A stretch of 64,000 bases of DNA from Longilinea sp035560795 (GCA_035560795.1 DATMYV010000015.1:34556-98555), one strand, 5' to 3'. Shown: positions 46,105 through 54,910, numbered from the stretch's first letter. The notes: a model not told the origin generated them from the sequence alone. A program made the numbers and translations.

Positions 46105-46623
46105 TTAACGCAGAAGGTATAATATGCGCTGTGTGGTTTGAAAAGCTAACGGCGGCAGGCGGTCTAAAGGAAAGAATCCGGCATCGTCGGCATCATCGCC
46201 AGCGTGTAGCGTGCCACCAACCACATCCGCGGTATAAACAATAAAAATATCTGCGCCGTGGCGGTGTTCCCGTCCGACAAGAACATCCATCAAGCCGGTG
46301 ACGCGCACCTGCAGACCTGTTTCTTCAAGGCATTCCCGTTCGGCCGCGGAAACTGGATCTTCATTGGCATCCACAAATCCGGCCGGCAGGGTCCACTGGC
46401 CGCGATGGGGTTCATTCACCCGGCGCGTCAATAATACCAGGCCGTCCACCCACACTACCACTGCGGCGGCAACTTTCGGGTCGTTAAAATGTCTCCAGCC
46501 GCATGCCGGGCAAACCGCCCGGTCAGCGCCATATAAAAACTGGACTTCGGTGGCTGTACCGCAATACGGGCAAAAGCGGACCGGCCACTCGCCTAATTGT
46601 GGGATTTCTTCCATATAATCCAT
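46105..46623 (-). CDS. Nudix hydrolase with zinc ribbon (NudC-like)
   Basis: 172 residues. A C4 zinc ribbon (CPYCG...CPACGW, about 18-42) precedes the Nudix domain. The Nudix box is GFVDANEDPVSAAERECLEETGL (about 82-104). This layout resembles NADH pyrophosphatase/decapping enzymes. The start overlaps the end of the anti-sigma gene by about 30 bases (or 20 if a later ATG at 46614 is used), suggesting translational coupling. Substrate unknown. Confidence 0.85.
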   Translation of the reverse strand: MDYMEEIPQLGEWPVRFCPYCGTATEVQFLYGADRAVCPACGWRHFNDPKVAAAVVVWVDGLVLLTRRVNEPHRGQWTLPAGFVDANEDPVSAAERECLEETGLQVRVTGLMDVLVGREHRHGADIFIVYTADVVGGTLHAGDDADDAGFFPLDRLPPLAFQTTQRILYLLR

Positions 46624-47552
46624 GCCGCAATCGCAGTCACTGCAGCCAATACTGCCAATCCGATGGCTGCCGGCAGGAGCAGAGCGCGCCCAGCAGGAGT
46701 CGGGTGTTCTTGCGTAGCGGTGGTATTTTCCAATGGCTGCGAGTCAGCAATCACTTTGCCGGAATCTTGCGGACGTAGTCCCAACACAGGATTACCTGAC
46801 AAAGTCGCTTGACTGCGTTGCGTTTCCGGGCCGGCAGTGGGTTCAGGCGCCAGCGTGAGCGGCGGAACCTGCGTCCCGGTTGCAGCCGGAGTGGGCTCAA
46901 GCGGTAAAGCAGATGCAACAGTGGGCGTCGCTTCAAGAACTGCGGCGCCGCCAATTCCAGCCGGGTTGGTTGGCTGGGGAATTTCAAACTGGATGCCAGG
47001 AGTAGCCGCGCCGCTGGGCACACCGAAAACCGTATCCGGAGCACCGCCGCCCATGCCGCCCGGATAAACGGAAGCAGAACTCCCATCACCGCCGCCTCCG
47101 CCACCTTTGCCGGTTGCCAGAGGCGGACTACCCCAGTAAATCATGGGCGGTACCGGACCGGATGCATTTTCAGCAGCTGTCATATCAACAGCAGCCGGTG
47201 CCGCCATCTGTGTACCGGCGTTGAACATTCCCGGTAAAAGCTGTACGGCAAACAAGACCACCGCTGCGATGGCGGCGAAAGCCGAAGAAAAGCGCAGCAG
47301 CGGGAACAACTGGAAGGTACCCCGCACTGGAACCATTTCCGAGGTCAAGGTAAAGTTTCGGGGAACTTTCCTTCGGGGCATACTGCGAATGACCAGGCGC
47401 GTCTTCTGCAGGGAAAGCATGGCCTGGCGGAACGCAGCATCAGAGTCCAGCTTCCTTTCAATCTGGATGCGCTCGTCGGACGAGACCTGGTCATCCAGGT
47501 AAGCAGAAAGGAGCTGCCATTCTGATGCTGAAATGTTTTTCATTTGATTCAT
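46593..47552 (-). CDS. Transmembrane anti-sigma factor without zinc motif
   Basis: 319 residues. The N-terminal cytoplasmic domain (about 1-75) opens SASEWQLLSAYLDDQVSSDERIQIERKLDSD, a pattern seen in anti-sigma domains; the zinc-binding HxxxCxxC of ZAS proteins is absent. One membrane helix (about 90-110) is followed by a long extracytoplasmic Pro/Thr/Gly-rich region (about 115-285) and a second hydrophobic segment near the end. The start overlaps the sigma-factor stop by four bases (ATGA). It should hold the sigma factor at the membrane until a surface signal releases it; this is inferred from position and topology. Confidence 0.78.
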   Translation of the reverse strand: MNQMKNISASEWQLLSAYLDDQVSSDERIQIERKLDSDAAFRQAMLSLQKTRLVIRSMPRRKVPRNFTLTSEMVPVRGTFQLFPLLRFSSAFAAIAAVVLFAVQLLPGMFNAGTQMAAPAAVDMTAAENASGPVPPMIYWGSPPLATGKGGGGGGDGSSASVYPGGMGGGAPDTVFGVPSGAATPGIQFEIPQPTNPAGIGGAAVLEATPTVASALPLEPTPAATGTQVPPLTLAPEPTAGPETQRSQATLSGNPVLGLRPQDSGKVIADSQPLENTTATQEHPTPAGRALLLPAAIGLAVLAAVTAIAAWIIWKKSHN

Positions 47553-48163
47553 GCGCGTTCCTCTAATTTCAGACGGAAATTTGCCGGCAAAAGTTCCCAT
47601 GCACCTTGCAGGCAGTCGCGCATTTTTTCCCGGGCTCGCGCCAGACGGCTCTTCACCGTTCCCAGTGGTTTCCCGATTGCATCCGATACTTCTTGATAAT
47701 CCAACCCTTCCACATCCACCATAATCACAACCGAGCGGAAATCATCCGGCAGGTCGGAAAGACAGCTCTGAATGGCGCTCTCCAACTCGCGCTGGTCGAG
47801 CGCCTGTTCGGGTGTCGGATTGTGATCATCCGCCATCCAATAGGGCGATTCGATCTCCTCATCATCTTCATCGTTTATCGGTTCGAGCGGCGTGGTGGGG
47901 CGTCGTTTTTGGCGGCGCAGCTCGTCATAACAGGTATTCGTGACCATGCGCATCACCCAGGATTTGAAAGATCCGCCGCGGAAACTCTCCATATGACGGT
48001 AAGCCGAAATAAAGGCTGTTTGGGTGGCGTCTTCGGCCGAAGCTTCATCATCCAACATTCGCAGCGCAAGATTGTATGCCAGTTCCTGGTAGGCCAAAAC
48101 CAGCCGGTTAAAACTATCCAGGTCACCGCCCTGTGCATCCCGAATCAGTGCAACTTCATCCAT
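47549..48163 (-). CDS. ECF-subfamily RNA polymerase sigma factor
   Basis: 204 residues with sigma region 2 (about 20-90: LVLAYQELAYNLALRMLDDEASAEDATQTAFISAYRHMESFRGGSFKSWVMRMVTN) and region 4 (about 130-185: LPDDFRSVVIMVDVEGLDYQEVSDAIGKPLGTVKSRLARAREKM, the helix-turn-helix contacting -35). An acidic linker, NDEDDEEIESPYW, lies between them. The next gene is its likely anti-sigma factor (ATGA overlap). DUF3054 lies immediately upstream, separated by six bases. Confidence 0.95.
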   Translation of the reverse strand: MDEVALIRDAQGGDLDSFNRLVLAYQELAYNLALRMLDDEASAEDATQTAFISAYRHMESFRGGSFKSWVMRMVTNTCYDELRRQKRRPTTPLEPINDEDDEEIESPYWMADDHNPTPEQALDQRELESAIQSCLSDLPDDFRSVVIMVDVEGLDYQEVSDAIGKPLGTVKSRLARAREKMRDCLQGAWELLPANFRLKLEERA

Positions 48164-48169
48164 TTTTTA

Positions 48170-48556
48170 TTATTGTCTCCCTACGGCAAACGCCCAGATC
48201 AATCGCCAGATCAAGAATGCCAGCGCCAAAATCCCGCCCAGCACCAGGCTGAACACCCAGATTACTGGCCGCCCCAACCATAAGGAACGTACCAGCAAAG
48301 CCAGCGGGATCGCCAAACCCAGTGCTGGGAATATTCGCCAGACCTGCAACGAACGTTTCACAATCTCAGCGTGGTACAGCCCGAACCAGGGAGCAATCAA
48401 CCCCCAGCCCAGAGCTACCGGGAGGAAGGTAGTCATCCAGCGCAGGCCAGCCAGACTCTGGTTGTGGCTTTCAAAACCAAACAGCGTGACCGCTAGAATA
48501 ACCAGCGTATCGCCAACAATCAACCAGATCAGTGGTGTCATCTTGATCGTGCGCAT
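48170..48556 (-). CDS. DUF3054-family membrane protein
   Basis: 128 residues, about four hydrophobic segments. WLIVGDTLVILAVTLFGFESH and the LPVALGWGLIAPWFGLY stretch resemble DUF3054, small membrane proteins common in Actinobacteria and Chloroflexota. Function unknown. It begins the sigma/anti-sigma/Nudix transcription unit (gap 6 bp to the sigma gene). Confidence 0.8.
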   Translation of the reverse strand: MRTIKMTPLIWLIVGDTLVILAVTLFGFESHNQSLAGLRWMTTFLPVALGWGLIAPWFGLYHAEIVKRSLQVWRIFPALGLAIPLALLVRSLWLGRPVIWVFSLVLGGILALAFLIWRLIWAFAVGRQ

Positions 48557-48718
48557 GATACGATTATCCTATCTTATTGCATGCCGAGCGTCAAGCAATC
48601 CTTATTTTGGTTGGGGTTATCTCGTTCTTTTGGCCAGGTTGGCGATTGGATTGCCTATCCATCTTCGCTGCAGGGTGAATTGGATTTCAAAAAATTCCTT
48701 GCTCCTGCTCCTTAATAT

Positions 48719-48746
48719 TTGACAATTCGTAAAAGAGCAATATAAT
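48719..48746 (+). promoter_or_regulatory. Promoter of the UbiA gene
   Basis: TTGACA (48719-48724), 16-bp spacer, TATAAT (48741-48746), a near-perfect match. The predicted leader is about 48 nt. Between the divergent genes (48557-48718) no other feature is seen. Confidence 0.88.
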
Positions 48747-48800
48747 TTTTTACTGGATAATAATAATCTAATTTATAACGAATTAAGCCGGGAGGCATGA

Positions 48801-49790
48801 ATGAATGTGGGTATGTGGTGGAAGGCGCTGCGGGTCATTCCGCGCATCGATAAAGCAGAATGGCAGCGTCTGGATGTGGTGGCACGCTGGCTGATTTCTA
48901 CAAGGGCAGCGGTATTACTGATGACTTTTTTCTCGGCCGCGCTGGCTGGGTTATTCGCGCTGCGCGATGGACAATTTAACGCCGGTCGTTGGGCGCTGCT
49001 GGCATTGGGACTGGTGTTTGCCCACGCCACCAACAACCTGGTGAACGATTTCACCGACTACAAGCGCGGCGTCGATAAGGATAACTACTTCCGCACACAG
49101 TACGGCCCGCAGCCCATCGAACAGGGTCTGATGACCCAACGCGAAATGTTTGCCTACATCGCCTTCAGCGCCGTCATCGCCATCGCAGCTGGCATTCCGC
49201 TGGTGATTTTCGGCGGCACCACCGCACTGCTGTTAATGGCAGCGGGAGCAGTTTTTGTGCTGTTTTATACCTGGCCGCTCAAGTACATCGGACTGGGTGA
49301 AATATCGGTTGTGCTCATTTGGGGTCCATTGATGGTCGGAGGCGGTTATTTCGTCATCACCGGAGCATGGAACTGGAACGTCACACTGGCCAGCCTGGCC
49401 TATGCCCTGGGCCCTACCACGGTGCTGTTCGGCAAGCATATTGACAAACTGGCCTCCGATCAGGCAAAAAAGATCCGCACCCTGCCGGTCATCCTGGGTG
49501 AAAAAGCAGCACGGTATGCGGTGATGGGGATGATTATTGCCATGTATGCTGTGGTGGTTTACCTGGTCATCACCGGTTTCTTCTCGCCCTTCCTGCTGAT
49601 TGTGCTGCTGGCGCTGCACACGCTGCCGCGGGTGTGGGCCATGTACCGTAATCCCAAACCGGCTGAACGCCCGGCAGATTACGACCCCAACGCCTGGCCG
49701 TTGTGGTTCTCAGCCATGTCTTTTTATCACAACCGGCAGTTCGGCGCGCTGTTGATCCTGGGCTTGATTTTGGAAATCATCATCCTATAA
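48801..49790 (+). CDS. UbiA-family prenyltransferase (MenA-like)
   Basis: 329 residues with about eight transmembrane helices. The Mg-prenyl-pyrophosphate motifs are NDFTDYKRGVDKDN (near 76) and DKLASDQAKKIRTLP (near 215). These fit the superfamily that includes 1,4-dihydroxy-2-naphthoate polyprenyltransferase (MenA), which makes demethylmenaquinone. Which aromatic substrate is used cannot be said; no men genes are adjacent. GGGAGG precedes ATG 48801. Confidence 0.85.
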   Translation: MNVGMWWKALRVIPRIDKAEWQRLDVVARWLISTRAAVLLMTFFSAALAGLFALRDGQFNAGRWALLALGLVFAHATNNLVNDFTDYKRGVDKDNYFRTQYGPQPIEQGLMTQREMFAYIAFSAVIAIAAGIPLVIFGGTTALLLMAAGAVFVLFYTWPLKYIGLGEISVVLIWGPLMVGGGYFVITGAWNWNVTLASLAYALGPTTVLFGKHIDKLASDQAKKIRTLPVILGEKAARYAVMGMIIAMYAVVVYLVITGFFSPFLLIVLLALHTLPRVWAMYRNPKPAERPADYDPNAWPLWFSAMSFYHNRQFGALLILGLILEIIIL

Positions 49791-49837
49791 AAATTGCCGC
49801 GCTCGCATAGAAGAGTTATTGATCCGTACTACCTATT

Positions 49838-49860
49838 GAGGCCGACCATTGGCCGGCCTC
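49838..49860. terminator. Terminator after the UbiA gene
   Basis: GAGGCCG / CGGCCTC stem with a nine-base loop, followed by TGAAATTTATTT on the plus strand. It also lies just beyond the minus-strand gene at 49874. Confidence 0.6.
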
Positions 49861-49873
49861 TGAAATTTATTTA

Positions 49874-50638
49874 TCAGATTGATTCTATCTGGATATCTTG
49901 CACTTCAAGCGACGCATCCCTTTCGACCGGCAGCAGTCCCATGCGCAGCTGCCCGTCCGGCGGAAAGGACATGAACTGGTTATCAATCCAAATCACCAGT
50001 CCCAATGGCCCGCGCGGCGAAAGCGGCGTGACCAGGCGCTCGCTGCCGTCGACCTTGAAACGCACTTCTCCAGGCAGCCATCGCAATTCGTAATCGTGCC
50101 ATTGGGTCACATCCACATGGACGCGGGCCGAATCTTCAGCGACCATTCGGCGGGCTGCCCTGCGGAATGCCCGTCCCGCTGCCCGCATGGCCAGCAGCGG
50201 CAGCGCCAACCCGCCCGGCGCCAACAGCAGCGAAGGGATGCGTAGTGAACGGAAAACTTGAGCCAGAAAACCGTGACCAGGCGCTTCATCGCGCAGTGTC
50301 AGGTAATTGGGCGGCAGGGCGTAGAAAAACCAGGCAGCGTTGGGTAATGCCGGCAGCCGGCGCGCGGTCTCGCCTAACAGGTTCATCGCAAACGGATCGT
50401 TCCATAGGCCAAAACCCCAGGTTCCCGCCGCAGATGGTTCGCTGACCCGCGCGCGCAAGCTAAAACGTAAAGGAGCCCGCCAACGGAAATTCCGGCGCGG
50501 CAACGGGATGTAATCGTCCACTTGCGCCCAACGGTATTGTTTATCATCTCCGGAGCGCAGGGTCAAAACCCACCCGCCGCCGGATTGGGCCCTTACTTCC
50601 CCTTTGGAGTTGATGCGCGACTGCAATTCGGGGTTCAT
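49874..50638 (-). CDS. Conserved beta-sandwich (GH16/concanavalin-like) protein
   Basis: 254 residues. FSLRARVSEPSAAGTWGFGLWNDPFA, WHDYELRWLPGEVRFKVDGSERLVT and PLGLVIWIDNQFMS are the strand pattern of a concanavalin-type sandwich such as in glycoside hydrolase 16 or LamG. The ExDxxE catalytic motif of GH16 is not apparent, so it may bind rather than cut. No signal peptide is seen, so it seems cytoplasmic. ATG 50638 is chosen because the serS promoter overlaps the longer reading. Confidence 0.65.
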   Translation of the reverse strand: MNPELQSRINSKGEVRAQSGGGWVLTLRSGDDKQYRWAQVDDYIPLPRRNFRWRAPLRFSLRARVSEPSAAGTWGFGLWNDPFAMNLLGETARRLPALPNAAWFFYALPPNYLTLRDEAPGHGFLAQVFRSLRIPSLLLAPGGLALPLLAMRAAGRAFRRAARRMVAEDSARVHVDVTQWHDYELRWLPGEVRFKVDGSERLVTPLSPRGPLGLVIWIDNQFMSFPPDGQLRMGLLPVERDASLEVQDIQIESI

Positions 50639-50666
50639 GCCTTCAGTGTAGCAAAAAATCGGGTTC

Positions 50667-50694
50667 TTGACATCCACCTGCCACAGCGTATAAT
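50667..50694 (+). promoter_or_regulatory. Promoter of serS
   Basis: TTGACA (50667-50672), 16-bp spacer, TATAAT (50689-50694). Transcription would begin at about 50701, at the T-box leader. Confidence 0.9.
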
Positions 50695-50704
50695 GCAAGT
50701 ACAT

Positions 50705-50978
50705 TGCCCTGCCCGGGAATAAGTAACCGGCAAACCTTCAGAGAGCCAGCGGACGGTGCGAGCTGGCAGGTCGCCCGGTGAAATCCACCCCGGCGCTTCA
50801 CCTGAGGCGGGCAGCCCCCGTAGGACCGCAACAGCCGCGGCTGGAACGGTGTAAGAGGGCCGGCGGGATCCGTTATCGCCCCAATGAGGCTGCTGCGCGT
50901 TCACTTCCTCGCCTAGCAGCAAAAGCAGGTGGCACCACGAGCGTCCCCCCTCGTCCTGCACAGGATTGGGGGGCGTAT
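50705..50978 (+). promoter_or_regulatory. T-box riboswitch controlling serS
   Basis: A leader of about 300 nt. The T-box AGGTGGCACCACGAGCG is at 50927-50943; then GCGTCCCCCCTCGTCC pairs with GGATTGGGGGGCG, forming a terminator (50941-50975). It is GC-rich, with a long stem I. The terminator is followed by TATTGTTT rather than a pure T run. The specifier codon could not be confirmed by eye. Confidence 0.9.
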
Positions 50979-51008
50979 TGTTTGTGCACACCGAAAGGAA
51001 GGAAAGCC

Positions 51009-52283
51009 ATGTTGGACATCAATTTGATCCGCGAAACGCCTGAGGTCGTCCGTGAAGCGCTGAAACTGCGCAGCATGGATACAGCCATCGTGGACGAAAT
51101 TCAGGCTTTGGATGCACGCCGGCGCGCGCTTCTGGTGGAAGCCGAAGCCCTCAAGGGTGAACGCAATAACGTGTCGCGCGAGATCGGCAAGAGCAAGAAT
51201 CCTGCTGAACGGCAGACCAAAATCGAGGCCATGCGCGTGGTTGGCGACCGCATCGCAGCCCTGGATGATCAGGTGCGGGCGGTGGAGGAAAGCCTGGGCA
51301 AACTGGTTGCCACCATTCCCAACCTGCCCGATCCCAGCACGCCCTTCGGCAAGGATGAACACGAAAACATCGTCCTTCGAACCATGGGTCAGGCCAAAAC
51401 ATTCGACTTTACGCCGCTGCCGCATTGGGAGTTGGGACCAAAACTGGGCATTATCGACTTTGAACAGGGAGTCAAGATCACCGGCTCACGCTTCTACGTT
51501 CTTAACGGCACCGGCGCGCGCCTGGAGCGCGCCCTCATTTCCTGGATGCTCGATTTGCATATCCGCCAGGGTTACAGCGAGAAATACACGCCCTTCATGG
51601 TCAAAGCGGATACACTCTTCGCCTCGGGCCAACTGCCAAAATTTGTCGATAACCTTTATCACGACATAGATGAAGATTACTGGTGGGTCCCAACGGCTGA
51701 AGTGCCCTTAACCGGCATTCATATGGGGGATGTCTTCGAGGATGCCGTTTTGCCAGTCCGTTATACCGCCTACACGCCCTGTTTCCGCCGCGAGAAGATG
51801 AGTGCCGGACGCGACGTGCGCGGCATCAAACGCGGGCACCAGTTCGACAAGGTCGAAATGTACATCTACTGCCGTCCGGAAGACTCAGCCAACGAGCTGG
51901 AAAAAATGCTGGCCGATGCTGAACAGACCTGTGCCGGGTTGGGTCTCACTTACCGGATTGTGCGGCTGTGCACCGGCGACCTGGGCTTTAATGCCCGCAT
52001 CACTTACGATCTGGAAGTCTGGGCGCCGGGCTGCGGGGAATGGCTGGAAGTATCGTCAGTCTCGAACGTCGGCGATTTTCAAGCACGCCGCGCGAATATC
52101 AAATACCGCCCGGCAGACAGCGGCAAGGTGCGACTGGTGCATACCCTCAACGGTTCAGGGTTGGGGTTGCCGCGCACATTCATCGCCGTACTGGAAAATT
52201 ACCAGCAGGCTGACGGATCGATCGTGGTACCGGATGTGCTGCGTCCCTGGATGGGCGGCGTGGAAATTATCAGCGCCCAATAA
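51009..52283 (+). CDS. serS: Serine--tRNA ligase
   Basis: 424 residues; class II synthetase. The N-terminal coiled coil (about 25-105) binds the long variable arm of tRNA-Ser. Motif 2 is TPCFRREKMSAGRDVRGIKRGHQFDKVE (about 258-285), and motif 3 LNGSGLGLPRTFIAVLENYQ (about 380-400). Residues contacting serine (TAE in PTAEVPL) are present. ATG 51009 is placed by AAGGAAGGAAA just upstream; a longer in-frame reading runs through the T-box and is rejected. Confidence 0.97.
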   Translation: MLDINLIRETPEVVREALKLRSMDTAIVDEIQALDARRRALLVEAEALKGERNNVSREIGKSKNPAERQTKIEAMRVVGDRIAALDDQVRAVEESLGKLVATIPNLPDPSTPFGKDEHENIVLRTMGQAKTFDFTPLPHWELGPKLGIIDFEQGVKITGSRFYVLNGTGARLERALISWMLDLHIRQGYSEKYTPFMVKADTLFASGQLPKFVDNLYHDIDEDYWWVPTAEVPLTGIHMGDVFEDAVLPVRYTAYTPCFRREKMSAGRDVRGIKRGHQFDKVEMYIYCRPEDSANELEKMLADAEQTCAGLGLTYRIVRLCTGDLGFNARITYDLEVWAPGCGEWLEVSSVSNVGDFQARRANIKYRPADSGKVRLVHTLNGSGLGLPRTFIAVLENYQQADGSIVVPDVLRPWMGGVEIISAQ

Positions 52284-52301
52284 GGTCGGAAGGATTCTCT
52301 C

Positions 52302-52805
52302 ATGGCAGCCATTGCCCCGATCGCATTCAAATTCATCCTGCTGGCCTTTATGCTGGTCGGATTGTTGGGACTGGTGATACCCATTTTGCCCGGTCTGACG
52401 ATCATCTGGGTGGCAGCTTTGGCGTACGGGTTGATCACCGGTTTCAACCTGACCAGCGGCCTCCTGTTTGGCGTTATGACGGTGTTGATGTTGTTCGGCA
52501 GCGTGATCGACAATATCTTCATGGGTGCCAGTGCAAAACAAACCGGCGCCAGTTGGCTGGCAATCGGCGTCTCCCTGGCGGCCGGAGTCATCGGCAGCCT
52601 GATCCTGCCGCCCTTTGGCGGTCTGTTCCTGGCCCTAATCGGCTTGTTCGTGGTCGAAATCATCCGCCTGCGCGATTGGCGCAAAGCAGCCGATTCAACC
52701 AAAAGCATGGCCATGGGCTGCGGTTGGTCCGTCATCGTTCGCTTTGGCATCGGCGTGGTCATGATCGGCCTGTGGCTGGCCTGGGCGTTCCTTCTTCAAC
52801 AGTAA
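52302..52805 (+). CDS. DUF456-family membrane protein
   Basis: 167 residues, about four to five hydrophobic segments. LVGLLGLVIPILPGLTIIWVAALAYGL and the glycine-rich GASWLAIGVSLAAGVIGSLILPPFGGLF repeat match the family, whose function is unknown (small membrane proteins with glycine-zipper repeats). It follows serS by 18 bases and may be cotranscribed. Ends at a terminator. Confidence 0.82.
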   Translation: MAAIAPIAFKFILLAFMLVGLLGLVIPILPGLTIIWVAALAYGLITGFNLTSGLLFGVMTVLMLFGSVIDNIFMGASAKQTGASWLAIGVSLAAGVIGSLILPPFGGLFLALIGLFVVEIIRLRDWRKAADSTKSMAMGCGWSVIVRFGIGVVMIGLWLAWAFLLQQ

Positions 52806-52821
52806 TATTAAGAGCATTTAC

Positions 52822-52851
52822 AACCACTCCCGTCAATCAGCGGGAGTGGTT
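52822..52851 (+). terminator. Terminator of the serS unit
   Basis: 11-bp stem AACCACTCCCG / CGGGAGTGGTT, eight-base loop, then TGATTTTC. Its 3' arm extends into the end of the converging PHP gene. Confidence 0.85.
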
Positions 52852-53441
52852 TGATTTTCTGACACTGCCAGCCTGTGCAGTGTTTCCAATAATTCCCGGT
52901 CGTCGGCCACCTGGCCGGGCAAGTCATTCCAGAATGCGCCAATCATGCCGTTCGAATGGGCGTCGGAATTCGTAAGCTGAATCAAATGATACCGTTCAGC
53001 CAGCGCGCCGATTTCACCCTCCCGCTGACGCGGCGTGTTATTTGAGCGCGACTCGATGGCATCCGGCGGGTAAAGGGCCAGATCGGCATGAATAATGGAC
53101 GCATACCGAAATGGATGCGCCAGCACCATAAAACCACCCTGCCCCCGCACGAAGCGCCACAGGGTGGGGTAATCCCAGTCCTTCCGTTCCAGACGCGGGT
53201 CATGCAAGCCCAGCACCAGCCAGTCTTCCTTGCCGGCGGTGATTTCGACGCCGCAATAAATGCGAAACGGTGCGTAAGCGCGTCTTAATTCCGCCAGCCG
53301 CAGCTCCGGCACCAGTTTGAAATGGTCGGTGAAAGCCAGTCCATCCAATCCGGCAGCCATGGCTGCCCGAATCTGGGTTTCCTCATCATCGGTTGCACAG
53401 GCTGACCGGTTGCTGGCGTGTACGTGTAAATCTATACGCAT
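52833..53441 (-). CDS. PHP-domain phosphoesterase
   Basis: 202 residues. Metal-binding motifs of the PHP fold are in order: MRIDLHVHASNRS (HVH), LAFTDHFK (DH), a glutamate in CGVEITAGKEDW, HPFRYA, and TNSDAHSNGMIG (DAH). Such proteins are phosphoesterases or DNA-polymerase-like PHP modules; this one is a free-standing hydrolase of unknown substrate. ATG 53441 is at the natural beginning of the motif. It converges with the DUF456 gene. Confidence 0.85.
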   Translation of the reverse strand: MRIDLHVHASNRSACATDDEETQIRAAMAAGLDGLAFTDHFKLVPELRLAELRRAYAPFRIYCGVEITAGKEDWLVLGLHDPRLERKDWDYPTLWRFVRGQGGFMVLAHPFRYASIIHADLALYPPDAIESRSNNTPRQREGEIGALAERYHLIQLTNSDAHSNGMIGAFWNDLPGQVADDRELLETLHRLAVSENQTTPAD

Positions 53442-53508
53442 AAATAATCCGATCGATAAATCGGTTCATTATACCAGCCCCCTGGAGAATCCCTCGCCGA
53501 CAATAAAA

Positions 53509-53534
53509 CAGGCTGCCTTAGGTATGGCAGCCTG
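53509..53534 (-). terminator. Terminator of the ferritin gene
   Basis: Nine-bp stem CAGGCTGCC / GGCAGCCTG; on the minus strand it is followed by TTTTATTG. It lies 22 bases beyond the ferritin stop. Confidence 0.8.
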
Positions 53535-53556
53535 CACTTTTTCTTGGATTAATCGC

Positions 53557-54045
53557 TCAATCAGCGTGGGTTAAGTAGGCTTCCAGCATAAGCAGGTTCT
53601 TCTCGCCAGCGCGCTGAACAATCTGCAGCATATTCTGCATGCTCGAGACTTCTTCGAGCTGTTCAGTGACAAACCAGGCCAGGAACTGTTGGCCAAGGTA
53701 ATCCTTCTTGGCGACGGCGATATCCATCAGGTGATTAATCTGGGCAGTGACTTCCTCTTCCCACTTGACAGCCAACGCAATCGCTTCCTCTGCAGTGGCG
53801 AATTTCGCCTTGGGAGCTGCCAGCGGCGGGATAACCACCTCGCTGCCGGTATTGACGATGTATTTCACCAGCTTCATCGCGTGTTCGTTCTCTTCGGCGG
53901 CCTGTTTGTAGAATAATTCCGCCACTTTTTTGAGCGCATTGCCATCGAAATAAGTTGCGATGCTCACATATTGCAGTGAAGCTGCAAATTCGCGCCCGAT
54001 CTGGGCATTGATCTCATCACATAACTCTTTGCTGATCATAATCAT
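53557..54045 (-). CDS. Ferritin (non-heme)
   Basis: 162 residues, four-helix bundle. The dinuclear iron ligands are visible in EFAASLQYVSIATYF (E, Y), FYKQAAEENEHAMKLVKY (E-E-H), and FLAWFVTEQLEEVSSMQ (E). Stores iron as ferric mineral. Start: an ATG at 54045 is preferred, preceded by AAAGGA; an in-frame GTG 18 bases upstream overlaps the ribosome binding site. Monocistronic. Confidence 0.93.
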   Translation of the reverse strand: MIMISKELCDEINAQIGREFAASLQYVSIATYFDGNALKKVAELFYKQAAEENEHAMKLVKYIVNTGSEVVIPPLAAPKAKFATAEEAIALAVKWEEEVTAQINHLMDIAVAKKDYLGQQFLAWFVTEQLEEVSSMQNMLQIVQRAGEKNLLMLEAYLTHAD

Positions 54046-54163
54046 AATACTTTTTCCTTTCACTCCAATGATAGGTGGTTACATACTGGTATGAGAAAAT
54101 TATATCACTTCGAAGGTAATAAATCTCGCCATTAAAAGGCGGTTCATAAAGAATTGCCGCTTC

Positions 54164-54910
54164 TTAGTGCTTATCACGCGCCGCCAGAGCCAGGTAGAGC
54201 GCCACCGAGCCCGCCACCGCCGCATTCAACGAGTCAATCTGCCCGTGCATTGGCAGGCGCATCAGCACATCGCAATTTTTTCGCACCAACAAACGCATGC
54301 CCTCGCCTTCGTTTCCCACCACCAAAGCCAATGGTCCATCAAGGCGCACCGAACTGGCCAATTGTGTTTCCTCGCCGCCCTCCAGACCGATTACCCATGC
54401 GCCGGCCTCTTTCAGCTCGTCAATCACCTGCGCCAGGTTGGCAACCGCCACCAATAAATGCTCGCTTGCGCCTGCCGAGGCATGGACCACGGCCGGTGTG
54501 ACGCTGGCTGCCCGCCGCAGCGGGATCACCACGCCGTGCACGCCAACCACTTCAGCCGTCCGCAGCAGCGTTCCCAGGTTTTGCGGATTTTGAATCATAT
54601 CGAGCACCAGCACAAAGAGCGGTTCCTTGCGTTCCTGGGCACGCTCGAAAATATCGGCCATGGCAACATACGGATACCCGCTGGTTTCCAGTGCCACCCC
54701 CTGCGCTTGCGAACCAGGCTCGCCAATTCCATCGATTTGACCGCGCGGCACCCGTTCGACCTTCAGTTTCCGTTCTGCCGCCAGGTGGAGAATTTCAGTC
54801 AGTTTGCCTTTTTCTTCCACACCGGCTGCCACCCACAAACGGAATACATCACGCCGCCGGGTGCGCAGCACCTCATAAACCGGATTTCGCCCAGTGATCC
54901 ATTCTTTCAT
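54164..54910 (-). CDS. rlmB: 23S rRNA (guanosine-2'-O-)-methyltransferase RlmB (TrmH/SpoU family)
   Basis: 248 residues. The N-terminal substrate-binding domain (about 1-75) starts WITGRNPVYEVLRTRRRDVFRLWV. The SPOUT knot has motif 1 NPQNLGTLLRTAEVVGVHGVV, motif 2 LALVVGNEGEGM and motif 3 RLPMHGQIDSLNAAVAGSVALYLA. Expected to methylate the ribose of G2251 in 23S rRNA. It follows cysS on the same strand, with a terminator-like hairpin between. Confidence 0.92.
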   Translation of the reverse strand: MKEWITGRNPVYEVLRTRRRDVFRLWVAAGVEEKGKLTEILHLAAERKLKVERVPRGQIDGIGEPGSQAQGVALETSGYPYVAMADIFERAQERKEPLFVLVLDMIQNPQNLGTLLRTAEVVGVHGVVIPLRRAASVTPAVVHASAGASEHLLVAVANLAQVIDELKEAGAWVIGLEGGEETQLASSVRLDGPLALVVGNEGEGMRLLVRKNCDVLMRLPMHGQIDSLNAAVAGSVALYLALAARDKH

